64,000 nucleotides of DNA from Alphaproteobacteria bacterium MedPE-SWcel (lineage in GTDB: Bacteria; Pseudomonadota; Alphaproteobacteria; Rhodobacterales; Rhodobacteraceae). The translations under genes and the position numbers were made by a program. The DNA lies in assembly GCA_001874255.1 (NCBI GenBank), contig MPDC01000016.1, forward strand, positions 1 to 64,000. The letters are read 5' to 3'. The notes under the pieces were generated by a model that saw only the letters and a program-made list of their open reading frames with translations, searched no databases and had not been told where the DNA came from. This document shows, in pieces, positions 46,383 to 54,660 of the stretch. Positions within the stretch are counted from its first letter, which is position 1, and each line of letters opens with the position of its first letter.

Positions 46383-46417
46383 GTTGGGCATAGCGCCGCT
46401 GTCGCGGCGCTATGCCC
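46383..46417. repeat. Palindromic repeat, copy 2
   Basis: GTTGGGC, then a 14-bp perfect stem (GGGCATAGCGCCGC and GCGGCGCTATGCCC, loop TGTC). It shares its core layout with the element at 15565-15592. It spans the stop codon of the minus-strand monooxygenase gene and can act as its transcript end or as that of the convergent PfpI gene. Confidence 0.55.
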
Positions 46418-46784
46418 CGGCCTCACCCGGCGGAACAGGGTCATCATGCAACATGCGGCTATCTGACGGGGCTTGATCCCGGTCGGACATGCCATAATCC
46501 CGAAGGACATTGGCCACCCGCAAGCGATAATCGGCAAAATACCCATCGCGCCCTTTCGACTGGGCTGCGCGGTGCTTTTCCATCTGTCGCCAACGTTGGA
46601 CTGCGACCTCATCGGTCCAGAAAGACAGCGACAGCAGCTTTCCCGGTTCTGTCAGGCTCTGAAACCGCTCGACCGAAATGAACCCCTCCAGTCCTTCGAA
46701 CAACGGCCGCAGGGATGCGGCATGATCAAGATACTGCGGCTGCATCCCCTCGGCCGGTTCCACTTCGAATATCACTGCAATCAC
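46410..46784 (-). CDS. Antibiotic biosynthesis monooxygenase (ABM) domain protein
   Basis: A 124-residue dimeric alpha/beta-barrel protein. Signature parts are [55 protein letters not shown] and [21 protein letters not shown]. The GTG at 46784 is chosen because AAGGAGA precedes it at a good distance, and it overlaps the preceding stop (GTGA). The C-terminal 25 residues are acidic and Pro-rich. Members act as heme-degrading or quinol monooxygenases, often without cofactors; the substrate here is unknown. It forms a pair with the NIPSNAP gene. Confidence 0.85.
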   Translation of the reverse strand: MIAVIFEVEPAEGMQPQYLDHAASLRPLFEGLEGFISVERFQSLTEPGKLLSLSFWTDEVAVQRWRQMEKHRAAQSKGRDGYFADYRLRVANVLRDYGMSDRDQAPSDSRMLHDDPVPPGEAGA

Positions 46785-47131
46785 GAAAGATCTCCTTGCG
46801 GGCTGTGCGACGCCGCGGTCGCATGCGGGCTCGACGCCAGTGTGAGCCATGTTCTGTCCTCACGCAAAATGAACTTTTCCCGTTGGGCAAATTCATAGGT
46901 CTCGCGCCCCAGCGGATCTCTGGCAAGCCGCGCGCGGTATTGCTCGTAGGCGGCCAGAGACGGGGTCGAATAGATGCCATAGGCCAGTGAGGCCGAGCCT
47001 TCGTGCGGGGCAAAATACCCGATGAGCTCGGCCCCACAGCGCGGAATCGCCTGCCCCCAGTTCTGTGCATATTGCCGAAAGGCACCTTGTTTGGTCGGGT
47101 CGATCTGGTAGCGAATGATGCAGGTCAGCAT
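46781..47131 (-). CDS. NIPSNAP-family protein
   Basis: A 116-residue protein of the NIPSNAP family, another dimeric alpha/beta-barrel group. It starts [45 protein letters not shown] and continues [26 protein letters not shown], both characteristic. The ATG at 47131 follows AAAGGA. It overlaps the next gene by GTGA, so the two are a coupled pair, and is divergent from a LysR regulator that may control it. Function is unassigned. Confidence 0.88.
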   Translation of the reverse strand: MLTCIIRYQIDPTKQGAFRQYAQNWGQAIPRCGAELIGYFAPHEGSASLAYGIYSTPSLAAYEQYRARLARDPLGRETYEFAQREKFILREDRTWLTLASSPHATAASHSPQGDLS

Positions 47132-47190
47132 ATGGCCAGTCCTTTGATGTGTTTCGACGTCGCTGATACCGCGCCGCCACGGCAAAAGGT

Positions 47191-47206
47191 TTCGCTCTGC
47201 AGCGAA
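47191..47206. promoter_or_regulatory. Candidate LysR operator
   Basis: Perfect inverted repeat TTCGCT CTGC AGCGAA between the divergent NIPSNAP and LysR genes, 60 bp upstream of the NIPSNAP start. Interrupted dyads in this position are typical targets of LysR-type regulators. Confidence 0.5.
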
Positions 47207-47341
47207 GTGTTCAAATTGTCTCGTTTCCACATCCCGAACGATTCTTCGAAAACCCTGCAATTATCCCAAGCCCGCCCCGTTGTTGCCTGATTTCCGGCGC
47301 AGAACAGTCGCTGCAAGACCCCGTGCAACAAGGAACGCAAA

Positions 47342-48247
47342 ATGGACCGACTGGCCGAAATGGAAGCCTTTGCCAATGTGGTGGATCAGGGTGGTTTCAC
47401 CGATGCCGCCAAGAAAATGGGCCTGTCCAAATCGGCTGTCTCCAAACATGTCTCGAGCCTCGAAGCGCGCCTCGGGGCGCGTCTGCTGAACCGGACCACG
47501 CGCCGGGTCTCGCCCACGGAAATCGGGCTGGCCTACTACGACCGGGCGCGCCGGGTGCTGAATGACGCGGGCGAAGCCGATGCGCTTGTCACCTCGATGC
47601 AGACCGCGCCCTCGGGGCTGTTGCGGATCTCGGTGGCGACGGATTTCGGCGTCAATCACCTGTCGCCGGTCCTGTCCGAGTTCCTGCGCGACTTTCCCGA
47701 CATCACGGTCAACATGGTGCTGAACAACCGCTTCGTCGAGCTGATCTCCGAAGGGTTTGACATGGCAGTGCGCATCGGGGAGCTGGAAGACAGCTCGCTG
47801 AGGGCGCGGAAACTGACCGAGACCACAAAGCGGATGATTGCCGCCCCGTCCTATCTGGAGCAATATGGCAGGCCGTCAAAGATTGACGATCTGAATGCCC
47901 ACAAGCTTCTGCATTACTCCAACCAATCCAGTGGCAACGTCTGGAAGATGACCGCCCCCTCGGGCGAGAAACGTCAGGTGCGGTCGACGGGATGGCTGTC
48001 GGTCAATGACGGGCAATCGCTGCTGAACGCCGCAATCTCCGGCCTCGGAATCGCCTATCTGCCCAGTTATCTCTATGCCGAAGCCATGGCAGAAGGATTG
48101 GTGGAAGACGTGATGCCCTCCCTTCCGATCGAGACGCTGGGGGTCTACGCAGTCTATCCCCCCGGGCGTTTCACCCAGCCCAAAGTGCGCGCGTTCATCG
48201 ACTTTCTCGTACACGCCTTTGCTGAAAAGGGCATGGAGACCTGGTAG
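47342..48247 (+). CDS. LysR-family transcriptional regulator
   Basis: A 301-residue LysR regulator. The helix-turn-helix is at about residues 5-65 (MEAFANVVDQGGFTDAAKKMGLSKSAVSKHVSSLEARLGARLLNRTTRR), followed by a two-lobe effector domain. The sequence resembles the group that regulates divergent small oxidoreductase or monooxygenase genes. AAGGAAC precedes the ATG. The divergent NIPSNAP/ABM pair is its likely target. The effector is unknown. Confidence 0.92.
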   Translation: MDRLAEMEAFANVVDQGGFTDAAKKMGLSKSAVSKHVSSLEARLGARLLNRTTRRVSPTEIGLAYYDRARRVLNDAGEADALVTSMQTAPSGLLRISVATDFGVNHLSPVLSEFLRDFPDITVNMVLNNRFVELISEGFDMAVRIGELEDSSLRARKLTETTKRMIAAPSYLEQYGRPSKIDDLNAHKLLHYSNQSSGNVWKMTAPSGEKRQVRSTGWLSVNDGQSLLNAAISGLGIAYLPSYLYAEAMAEGLVEDVMPSLPIETLGVYAVYPPGRFTQPKVRAFIDFLVHAFAEKGMETW

Positions 48248-48358
48248 CATCAGGCTTCCCCGTCTTGCATATCCGAAACCCATAGCCCCTGCCCCTCGTC
48301 GCCATGCGGGGGGCACTTGCGTCTTCAGCGATCGCCCGAAGGGTAGCGGCTGCGGCGG

Positions 48359-49402
48359 TCAGGGCGTGACCAGAACCACTTCGACACGGCGGTTTGTTTC
48401 GCGGCCCGCTTCAGTGGTGTTGGGGGCCAGAGGCGCCATGTATCCCGCCCCTGCGACCTCGATCCGCCCGGCTTCTATATCGTAGCCAGAGACAAGCCGT
48501 TCGCGGACACTGGCCGCGCGCCGCCGCGACAGGTTGATATTGGCATCGAGCCCGCCAACCGTGTCTGTGTGGCCGACCAACAGCACGCTGGCGGATGTGT
48601 TTTCCTGCAGAAATGCGGCCAGTTGGCGGAGCGTGTCAAACGGCCCCTCGCCCATGGTAGTGGAGCCCGATGCGAATTCGAGATCCAGCAGCGGCGCATG
48701 CCCCTGAAGAAGCAGAAGATCCGCCACCGCACCGGTCGACAAGGCGCCGCCCTTCTTGATGGCCTCTGCCAGAAAGCTGCTGACGCCCGCAACCTGGTCC
48801 GCACTGACCGGGGCTGGTGCTGCCTCGGGCTGTCCGTCATCGCCCTGTTCCGGCGCGGCATGCGGGCGCAGGGGCTCGTCCGGGTCATACCGCTCCAGAA
48901 CCTGTACATAGACCGAGCCGCCGGTTCTTGACACCAGGACCGCAACGGCAGCGCCGGTTTCCGGGTTTTGCGCCGAGAGGAATTCGTAATCTGACAGGTG
49001 CACCGCCATATCCGGGGCCGGTATGACTTCGATCCCGAACCGAAAGGCAAAACCGCCACAGGCGCGCGCGGTGCAGGCGTAGGTTTCCTCGAAGCCCTGC
49101 GCCTCCAGTGCGGACCGGATCGGAGCCAGAACCTGCAGCGTGCTCCATGTCCCGTTCACCCGCCAGCTGCGCCGATAGATCCGGCCTTCCAATGGTTCGC
49201 TCGGGACACGGTCACCCACCACCGGCCCCGTTGGCAACAGCAGCGTCGCAAGCGGTGTTTCCTGGTCGCGCAGCAGCTCCTCACCGGTCGGCAATGGCAC
49301 ATCGACCGGTGCGGCCTGCGCCATGGAGATGGCCGATCCGCAGACCCACAGGGCCGTCAGGACAGCGCATCGACCGCAGAAGACGCCGCGCGCTGGCCTC
49401 AT
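48359..49402 (-). CDS. OmpA-family protein, periplasmic
   Basis: A 347-residue exported protein. The signal peptide (about residues 1-30, ending AQA-AP) is followed by a domain of about 160 residues with VNGTWSTLQVLAPIRSALEAQGFEETYACTARACGGFAFRFG, which I do not recognise by name. The C-terminal OmpA domain has LLVGHTDTVGGLDANINLSRRRAASVRERL and TNRRVEVVLV. It probably binds peptidoglycan. The start overlaps the stop of the AhpD-like gene (ATGA), so they are co-transcribed. Confidence 0.88.
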   Translation of the reverse strand: MRPARGVFCGRCAVLTALWVCGSAISMAQAAPVDVPLPTGEELLRDQETPLATLLLPTGPVVGDRVPSEPLEGRIYRRSWRVNGTWSTLQVLAPIRSALEAQGFEETYACTARACGGFAFRFGIEVIPAPDMAVHLSDYEFLSAQNPETGAAVAVLVSRTGGSVYVQVLERYDPDEPLRPHAAPEQGDDGQPEAAPAPVSADQVAGVSSFLAEAIKKGGALSTGAVADLLLLQGHAPLLDLEFASGSTTMGEGPFDTLRQLAAFLQENTSASVLLVGHTDTVGGLDANINLSRRRAASVRERLVSGYDIEAGRIEVAGAGYMAPLAPNTTEAGRETNRRVEVVLVTP

Positions 49403-49971
49403 CTGAATTGCCCATGGTACTCGGCATTGGGCACCATCGCCGTGGCACTGGCCACCCGGTTCGTCATATTGAAGAACCCGGCAACATTGGCGATATCCCA
49501 GATGTCACGGTCCTCAAAACCGACCGCCCGCAGACCGGCCCGATCCGCTTCGTCGATCTCTGCGCTGGCGCGGGTCATCTTGGCGGCAAAATCAAGCATT
49601 GCCCGTTGGCGATCCTCAAGCGGTGCGACGCGGTAGTTCATCACCAGCATCTCACCCAATTGCGGGTTTCCGGACAGTTGGCGCACGGCGGCACCATGGG
49701 CCACAAGGCAGTAGAAACATTTGTTGATCGACGACACCACCACCGCGATCATTTCACGGTCGAGCTTTGACAGGTTGCTGTGTCCCAGCATCAGATCATT
49801 GTACATCGCCGTAAAGGCGTTCAGCTTGTCGATGTTGAACGCATAGGCCTGCAACACATTGGGCACCATACCCAGTTTGTCCTGGCAGATATCGAAATAC
49901 GTCTGCGTTTCCGGGGGCAGCGGATCCACCATCGGCAGGTCAAGCGCCGTCGGCTCCTGTGGTTTGGTCAT
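49399..49971 (-). CDS. AhpD-like, peroxidase-related protein
   Basis: A 190-residue helical protein of the carboxymuconolactone decarboxylase/AhpD fold, in the group annotated as peroxidase-related. The active-site motif is SSINKCFYCLVAHGAAVRQLSG (Cys-x-x-Cys with a nearby His). It continues ALLDFAAK-like and DIANVAGFFNMTNRVASATAM, typical of the group. Such proteins are expected to reduce peroxides with the CxxC pair, though direct evidence is sparse. It is coupled to the OmpA gene downstream. Confidence 0.88.
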   Translation of the reverse strand: MTKPQEPTALDLPMVDPLPPETQTYFDICQDKLGMVPNVLQAYAFNIDKLNAFTAMYNDLMLGHSNLSKLDREMIAVVVSSINKCFYCLVAHGAAVRQLSGNPQLGEMLVMNYRVAPLEDRQRAMLDFAAKMTRASAEIDEADRAGLRAVGFEDRDIWDIANVAGFFNMTNRVASATAMVPNAEYHGQFR

Positions 49972-50005
49972 GCTCTGTGCCCCTCCCAGGGCTGGCTTAT
50001 ATCTG

Positions 50006-50758
50006 TCAGCGTTTGATACGGTAGTGGTAGCCGCCTGCCTGGGTCATGCCCAGCCGGGCATAGAGCGCATTCGCCCCGGTGTTGGCCCGCGTGCACAGGA
50101 CGACCAGTTCCCGGGCACCTTCTGCCTCGGCCCAGCGCGCCGCCTGCCGCATGAGCCAGACCCCCATGCCCTTGCGGCGCTGATGCGACAGGATCTCCAG
50201 CGCATGCAGCATCGCGACATCTGCGTGGATCGCCACATAGGCGGTGCCCGCAGGCTTGTCATTCCAACGCCCCAGAAGACTGGTCTTTGCGACCTCCGCC
50301 CGCTCCATGATCGCCTGGCGCTCCGGGCCGATCCCGCCGGCCTGCCAGATCTCGCGCTGGATCGCCAATGGGGGCCAGGTGCAGAATGTGGTGACCCGAG
50401 GGATCTCTACATCGGTCAGCACGGTCGGAGGGCAGGTCCACAGAACAACGGGATCCATCACCTCATACCCCAGCCGGTCCAGCTGCGCATCGAGTTCATC
50501 CTGACCGTCGCGAACCATGAACAGGCGCGGCTGGTTCAGCGCCACCATCGCGGTCTCGGCCTCGGCGATCTGTGCATCAGAGAGCGCCGCCTCGGCGGTG
50601 GCGGCCGACACCCGGCTGCCACCGCCGCCCCCGACCCGCAACGTGATCGGGCCCAGACGGTCCTTGCGCAGGCAGGGCCATGTTGCCTCGACCACGTCAT
50701 AATATTTGGGATCCGTCATGGCAGGCACGGCGGGCGCGACCTCAACCGGGGCGGTCAC
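50006..50758 (-). CDS. GNAT-family N-acetyltransferase
   Basis: A 250-residue protein with a C-terminal GNAT domain: HALEILSHQRRKGMGVWLMRQAARWAEAEGARELVVLCTRANTGANALYARLGM, which contains the acetyl-CoA loop (QRRKGMG) and the Asn-containing helix. The N-terminal half (from YYDVVEATWPCLRKDRLG) is a degenerate second acetyltransferase lobe. The GTG start overlaps the stop of the CinA-like gene (GTGA), so the pair is an operon. Substrate unknown. Confidence 0.85.
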   Translation of the reverse strand: MTAPVEVAPAVPAMTDPKYYDVVEATWPCLRKDRLGPITLRVGGGGGSRVSAATAEAALSDAQIAEAETAMVALNQPRLFMVRDGQDELDAQLDRLGYEVMDPVVLWTCPPTVLTDVEIPRVTTFCTWPPLAIQREIWQAGGIGPERQAIMERAEVAKTSLLGRWNDKPAGTAYVAIHADVAMLHALEILSHQRRKGMGVWLMRQAARWAEAEGARELVVLCTRANTGANALYARLGMTQAGGYHYRIKR

Positions 50759-51477
50759 AGATCAAGATCCCGCGCCAATGCAGTGACGGCGGCGTCCACC
50801 TCGCCCCCATCGATGCCGCGCACCACGACATTGGCACCAAAGGCGCCGTTGACCTGAAACGGGTAGCAGCCAATAGATAGGTCCGGGTGTTTTTCCGCCA
50901 GCGCCGCCAGAGTGGAGGCGATCTCACCCTCGCCGCGATCCACCCGCAATGTCTGGCTCAGCAGAGGCGCCCCGCCCACCACGGTGGCCAGAACACTGGC
51001 AACCATCGCCTGAAAAACCGACGGCACGCCCGCCATGACATGCACGTTCTTCACCGTGAAACCGGGCGCCGAGGACACCGGGTTTTCAATCAATGTGGCG
51101 CCCTCCGGGATGCGGGCCATGCGCAGCCGTGCCGCATTGAGATCCGTACCGGTCGTTGCATAATGCGCCTCGAGAATGGCACGCGCATCATCGCGTACAT
51201 CAATCGTCATGCCAAAGGCCTGCGCGATACAATCGGCGGTGATGTCATCATGGGTCGGCCCGATCCCCCCCGAGGTAAAGACATGATCATGCCCCTGCGA
51301 CAGCGCCGTGACTGCGGATATGATCGCCTCCGGATCGTCGCTGACCACCCGCACTTCCCGAAGATCGACGCCGTGTTTGGCCAATTCACCCGCGAGATAG
51401 TACATATTGGCATCGCGGGTGCGCCCCGAGAGGATCTCGTCTCCGATCACAAGCATGGCGGCGGTGGGATTGGACAT
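50755..51477 (-). CDS. CinA-like molybdopterin-binding domain protein
   Basis: A 240-residue protein corresponding to the N-terminal MoaB/MogA-like (MPT-binding) domain of CinA, without the C-terminal PncC deamidase domain. It begins NPTAAMLVIGDEILSGRTRDANMYYLAGELAKHGVDL, and the MoaB signature TSGGIGPTHDDITAD is intact. Related domains hydrolyse ADP-ribose or FAD in CinA. The ATG at 51477 is the family start. The GNAT gene is coupled downstream, and sfsA is divergent. Confidence 0.9.
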   Translation of the reverse strand: MSNPTAAMLVIGDEILSGRTRDANMYYLAGELAKHGVDLREVRVVSDDPEAIISAVTALSQGHDHVFTSGGIGPTHDDITADCIAQAFGMTIDVRDDARAILEAHYATTGTDLNAARLRMARIPEGATLIENPVSSAPGFTVKNVHVMAGVPSVFQAMVASVLATVVGGAPLLSQTLRVDRGEGEIASTLAALAEKHPDLSIGCYPFQVNGAFGANVVVRGIDGGEVDAAVTALARDLDL

Positions 51478-51630
51478 GGCGCGACTCCTGTGGGTTTCGG
51501 TTTTGACCGGAGGATAGCCGTCCGGGCCGCCGGTGCAACCACGTAAGCGGTGCCCCCCCACGGCCAATCCGGTCGGGATTTCATCAGCGGCACTTTGACA
51601 CCTCCGTCAATCTGGCGCATCACCCCTGTC

Positions 51631-52332
51631 ATGAAGTTTCCCACCCCCCTGATCCCCGCCACCCTGATCAAACGCTACAAACGCTTCCTTGCCGATTGTC
51701 GTCTGGATGACGGGCGCGTGGTGACAGCCCATTGCGCCAATCCCGGCTCCATGATGGGGATGGCAGATCCGGGACTGCGGATTTGGCTGGAGCCAAATGA
51801 CGATCCGAAGAAAAAGCTGAATTTCGGCTGGAGATTGATCGAACTCGGCAATGGAGATTTCATCGGTGTGGACACCTCGGTGCCGAACCGCGCGTTGAAA
51901 GCGGCCCTCATGGCCCGCGATATCCCCGAGCTCGCCGCCTATACCTCCCTGCGCTCCGAGGTAAAATACGGCCAAAGCAGCCGCATCGACTTTCTGTTGA
52001 CGGGCGCAGGCCTGCCCGATTGCTACGTCGAAGTGAAAAGCGTGACACTGTCGCGCCGCCCCGGTCTGGCAGAGTTCCCCGACAGCGTCACCGCGCGCGG
52101 CACCAAACACCTGCGGGAATTGGCGGACATGGCGCGATCCGGTCATCGTGCGGTGATGCTCTATCTGGTCCAACGCACCGATTGCGATCGGTTCGCGCTG
52201 GCCGCAGATATAGACCCAGCCTACGCGGCAGAGTTTGAACGCGCGCAGGCCGAAGGGGTCGAACGGTTGATTTATTCTACATCAATCACCCCATGCGATA
52301 TTGCAATCAGCAGCAGAATTGCCTGCGATTGA
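51631..52332 (+). CDS. sfsA: SfsA-family protein
   Basis: A 233-residue SfsA protein. Family markers are LIKRYKRFLADCRLDDGRVVTAHCANPGSMMGM, LIELGNGDFIGVDTSVPN and the restriction endonuclease-like core RIDFLLTGAGLPDCYVEVKSVTLSRR, with Asp, Glu and Lys spaced like a nuclease site. Named for a sugar-fermentation effect in E. coli; the fold suggests nucleic-acid binding or cleavage. The ATG at 51631 matches the family. map follows on the same strand after about 90 bp. Confidence 0.93.
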   Translation: MKFPTPLIPATLIKRYKRFLADCRLDDGRVVTAHCANPGSMMGMADPGLRIWLEPNDDPKKKLNFGWRLIELGNGDFIGVDTSVPNRALKAALMARDIPELAAYTSLRSEVKYGQSSRIDFLLTGAGLPDCYVEVKSVTLSRRPGLAEFPDSVTARGTKHLRELADMARSGHRAVMLYLVQRTDCDRFALAADIDPAYAAEFERAQAEGVERLIYSTSITPCDIAISSRIACD

Positions 52333-52421
52333 CTGGCAAAACACTGCTGCCTCTGGTCCTCGGGGCCAAGAGCGCATAGATAAACGCCCAAACGACACGA
52401 CTTTTGCCGGAGCATGCCCCG

Positions 52422-53240
52422 ATGAGATCCAAGAACGGCCGCACCACCAAGGACGGTATCCGCATCTACGAGCAGGCCGATTTTGCCGGGATGCATGCGG
52501 CTGGCGCTTTGGCTGCGCAGATCCTGGACGATATTGCCGCCCATGTTTTCGTGGGTCAGACCACCGGCGAGATCGACAGGCTGATTACCGCCATGGTCGA
52601 AGAGGCTGGCGCGACCTCGGCAACCATCGGCTACAAAGGCTATCAGCATGCCAGCTGCATCTCCATCAACCACGTCGTCTGCCATGGCATTCCCGGCGAC
52701 AAGAAGCTGAAAGACGGCGATATCCTGAATATCGATGTCACCGTCATTGTCGACGGCTGGTTTGGCGATACCAGCCGCATGTATGTGGCGGGGAAATTGC
52801 CGCGCAAGGCGGAGCGGCTGATCCAGATCACCCATGATGCCCTGATGAAAGGCATCGAGGTGGTGAAGCCGGGAAATACGTTCGGCGACATCGGCCACGC
52901 AATCCAGAGCTATGCCGAAGGGCAGCGCGTCAGCGTCGTGCGCGACTTCTGCGGCCATGGTCTGGGTCAGGTGTTTCACGCGCCGCCGAATGTGTTGCAC
53001 TATGGCCGTCCGGGCACCGGCCCGACTTTGGAAGAGGGCATGTTCTTCACCATCGAGCCGATGCTCAACCTCGGTCGCCCGGAAACCAAGGTGCTGGCCG
53101 ACGACTGGACTGCCGTGACCCGCGACAAATCATTGTCCGCGCAGTTCGAGCATTCGGTCGGCGTGACGGCAGATGGGGTGGAGATCTTCACCCTGTCTCC
53201 GGGCGGTCTCTTTCATCCCACATACAACACAGAGTCCTGA
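52422..53240 (+). CDS. map: Methionine aminopeptidase, type I
   Basis: Metal-dependent peptidase of 272 residues that removes the initiator methionine from new proteins. The metal ligands are visible: Asp in ILNIDVTVIVDGWFGDTSRMY, His in FCGHGLGQVFH, Glu in FFTIEPML and Glu in QFEHSVGVTADG. The His of HGIPGDKKLKDGD also fits the active site. The ATG at 52422 is preferred over a TTG at 52404. A GC hairpin follows the stop. Confidence 0.96.
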   Translation: MRSKNGRTTKDGIRIYEQADFAGMHAAGALAAQILDDIAAHVFVGQTTGEIDRLITAMVEEAGATSATIGYKGYQHASCISINHVVCHGIPGDKKLKDGDILNIDVTVIVDGWFGDTSRMYVAGKLPRKAERLIQITHDALMKGIEVVKPGNTFGDIGHAIQSYAEGQRVSVVRDFCGHGLGQVFHAPPNVLHYGRPGTGPTLEEGMFFTIEPMLNLGRPETKVLADDWTAVTRDKSLSAQFEHSVGVTADGVEIFTLSPGGLFHPTYNTES

Positions 53241-53278
53241 GAACCGGACCGGCGGCAGCGCTCGGATCGAGCAGCCGC

Positions 53279-53301
53279 GCGGGGCTGACTGCAGCCCCCG
53301 C
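53279..53301 (+). terminator. Hairpin after map
   Basis: Stem GGGGCTG with CAGCCCC and a 4-base loop, extended by a further GC pair on each side with one bulge. It lies about 40 bp past the map stop. There is no T run, so its role as terminator is uncertain. Confidence 0.35.
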
Positions 53302-53350
53302 AGGTCGGTCCGGCCACAAGAAACCGCGTCAGATCAGGCGGCTAGTCAGA

Positions 53351-54016
53351 TCAGGGCGCCAGGCCGAGGCGTCTGGGCAGATCTGCCATGTCGTGAAAGA
53401 CTTCGGCGGCCTCGGCGGCCAGCAGGGCCCCATCATCATGCGCCGCATAGCCGAAACACTGCATGCCCGCCCGCGAGGCGCCGCGTGCCCCGGTGGCACT
53501 GTCTTCGATCACAACGCAATCACGCGCCTGCACGTCGAAATGCGCCGCCGCCGCCAGGAAAAGCCCGGGGTCCGGCTTGGCCACCCGAAGCGTATGCGCC
53601 GAGAACATTGCACCGGGATGAAAGCGGTCCCACAGGCCGTGAGGGCCAAGCGTGATCCGCATTTTATCTTCGCTGCCGTTGGAGACAACGCAGCACGGCA
53701 GCCCTTCCTGATCCAGCCGGGCGATCACATCCGCAACGCCAGAGATCATCGGCACACCCGCCGCCAGCGTCCTGTATGCCTCGGCATAGACTTCCTCGAT
53801 CCATGTCTGCGGCAGTGCCGCGCCCAGGTCTTGTGCCTTTGTCGCCACTTCCGGCATCGCCAGCCCGGCAAAAAGACGCATGCTGTCCTCTGTTGACAAG
53901 GGCAAGCCATGAGACGTGAGGTTGTCAGCCACGACCGCATTGAACACCCGTTCGCTGTCAACCAGAACGCCGTCGCAATCAAAGATGACCAAGGCGGGTC
54001 TCGGGTAGGTCTTCAT
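53351..54016 (-). CDS. HAD-superfamily phosphatase (phosphoglycolate phosphatase-like)
   Basis: A 221-residue HAD hydrolase of the beta-phosphoglucomutase/phosphoglycolate phosphatase subgroup. Motif I is LVIFDCDGVLVDSERV (nucleophile Asp), motif II CCVVSNGSEDK, motif III Lys in RVAKPDPGLFL, and motif IV VVIEDSATGARGASRAGM. The helical cap domain lies between motifs I and II. The ATG at 54016 is the family start. It is 62 bp from rsmD on the same strand. The physiological substrate is not deducible. Confidence 0.9.
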   Translation of the reverse strand: MKTYPRPALVIFDCDGVLVDSERVFNAVVADNLTSHGLPLSTEDSMRLFAGLAMPEVATKAQDLGAALPQTWIEEVYAEAYRTLAAGVPMISGVADVIARLDQEGLPCCVVSNGSEDKMRITLGPHGLWDRFHPGAMFSAHTLRVAKPDPGLFLAAAAHFDVQARDCVVIEDSATGARGASRAGMQCFGYAAHDDGALLAAEAAEVFHDMADLPRRLGLAP

Positions 54017-54078
54017 CTGTGATCTCCGGTTCGGGGTATATGCCACAGGCCGGACAGTCGCCGCAGCAGGCCTGCAGG

Positions 54079-54660
54079 TCAATCCTTGGGCAACGGCGCC
54101 TGCGCATCATCCTCGGCCCATAGCAGTGTGATATGGGTATCGCCGTATTTTCGGGCCTCCTGCAGAGTGAACCCGGCAGGGGCCTCCATCGGACTGCTCT
54201 CCTCCCAGACCACCAGCGCGCCCGGTGCAATCCATCCGCCCGCACTGATGACGCTCAGCGCCGTCTGGCCGAGGGATTTGCCATAGGGCGGATCAAGAAA
54301 GACAACATCAAAGGGCGCAGCCGGCGCGGCGCCCAGTTTCAGGGCCGAGCGCCGGAGAAGCTGACATCGCGGTTGCGCCCGGCAGATCTCGATGTTTTTG
54401 GCAATCAACCGCTGTGCGGCGCGGCCGTCATCGACAAAACAGACCTCAGCGGCGCCGCGGGACAAGGCCTCCAGCCCCAGCGCCCCGGTGCCCGCAAACA
54501 GATCAAGCACCCTGACCCCATCAAGGTCGATCTGATGGGCCAGCACGTTGAACAAACTCTCGCGGACCCGGTCGGTGGTCGGGCGCAAATGCGCGGCCGC
54601 ATCGCCTTTTCCCAGCGCAGCAAGCGCACGTCCCCGAAACTCTCCGGCAATGATCCTCAC
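54079..54660 (-). CDS. rsmD: 16S rRNA (guanine-966 N2)-methyltransferase
   Basis: SAM-dependent rRNA methyltransferase of 193 residues. The family N terminus RIIAGEFRGRALAAL is intact. LRPTTDRVRESLFNVLAH, the SAM motif VLDLFAGTGALGLEALSRGA and the catalytic DPPY in VVFLDPPYGKSLG follow. The GTG start overlaps the stop of the upstream flavoprotein gene as GTGA. Coupling to a ferredoxin reductase-type gene has no obvious functional meaning. Confidence 0.95.
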   Translation of the reverse strand: MRIIAGEFRGRALAALGKGDAAAHLRPTTDRVRESLFNVLAHQIDLDGVRVLDLFAGTGALGLEALSRGAAEVCFVDDGRAAQRLIAKNIEICRAQPRCQLLRRSALKLGAAPAAPFDVVFLDPPYGKSLGQTALSVISAGGWIAPGALVVWEESSPMEAPAGFTLQEARKYGDTHITLLWAEDDAQAPLPKD

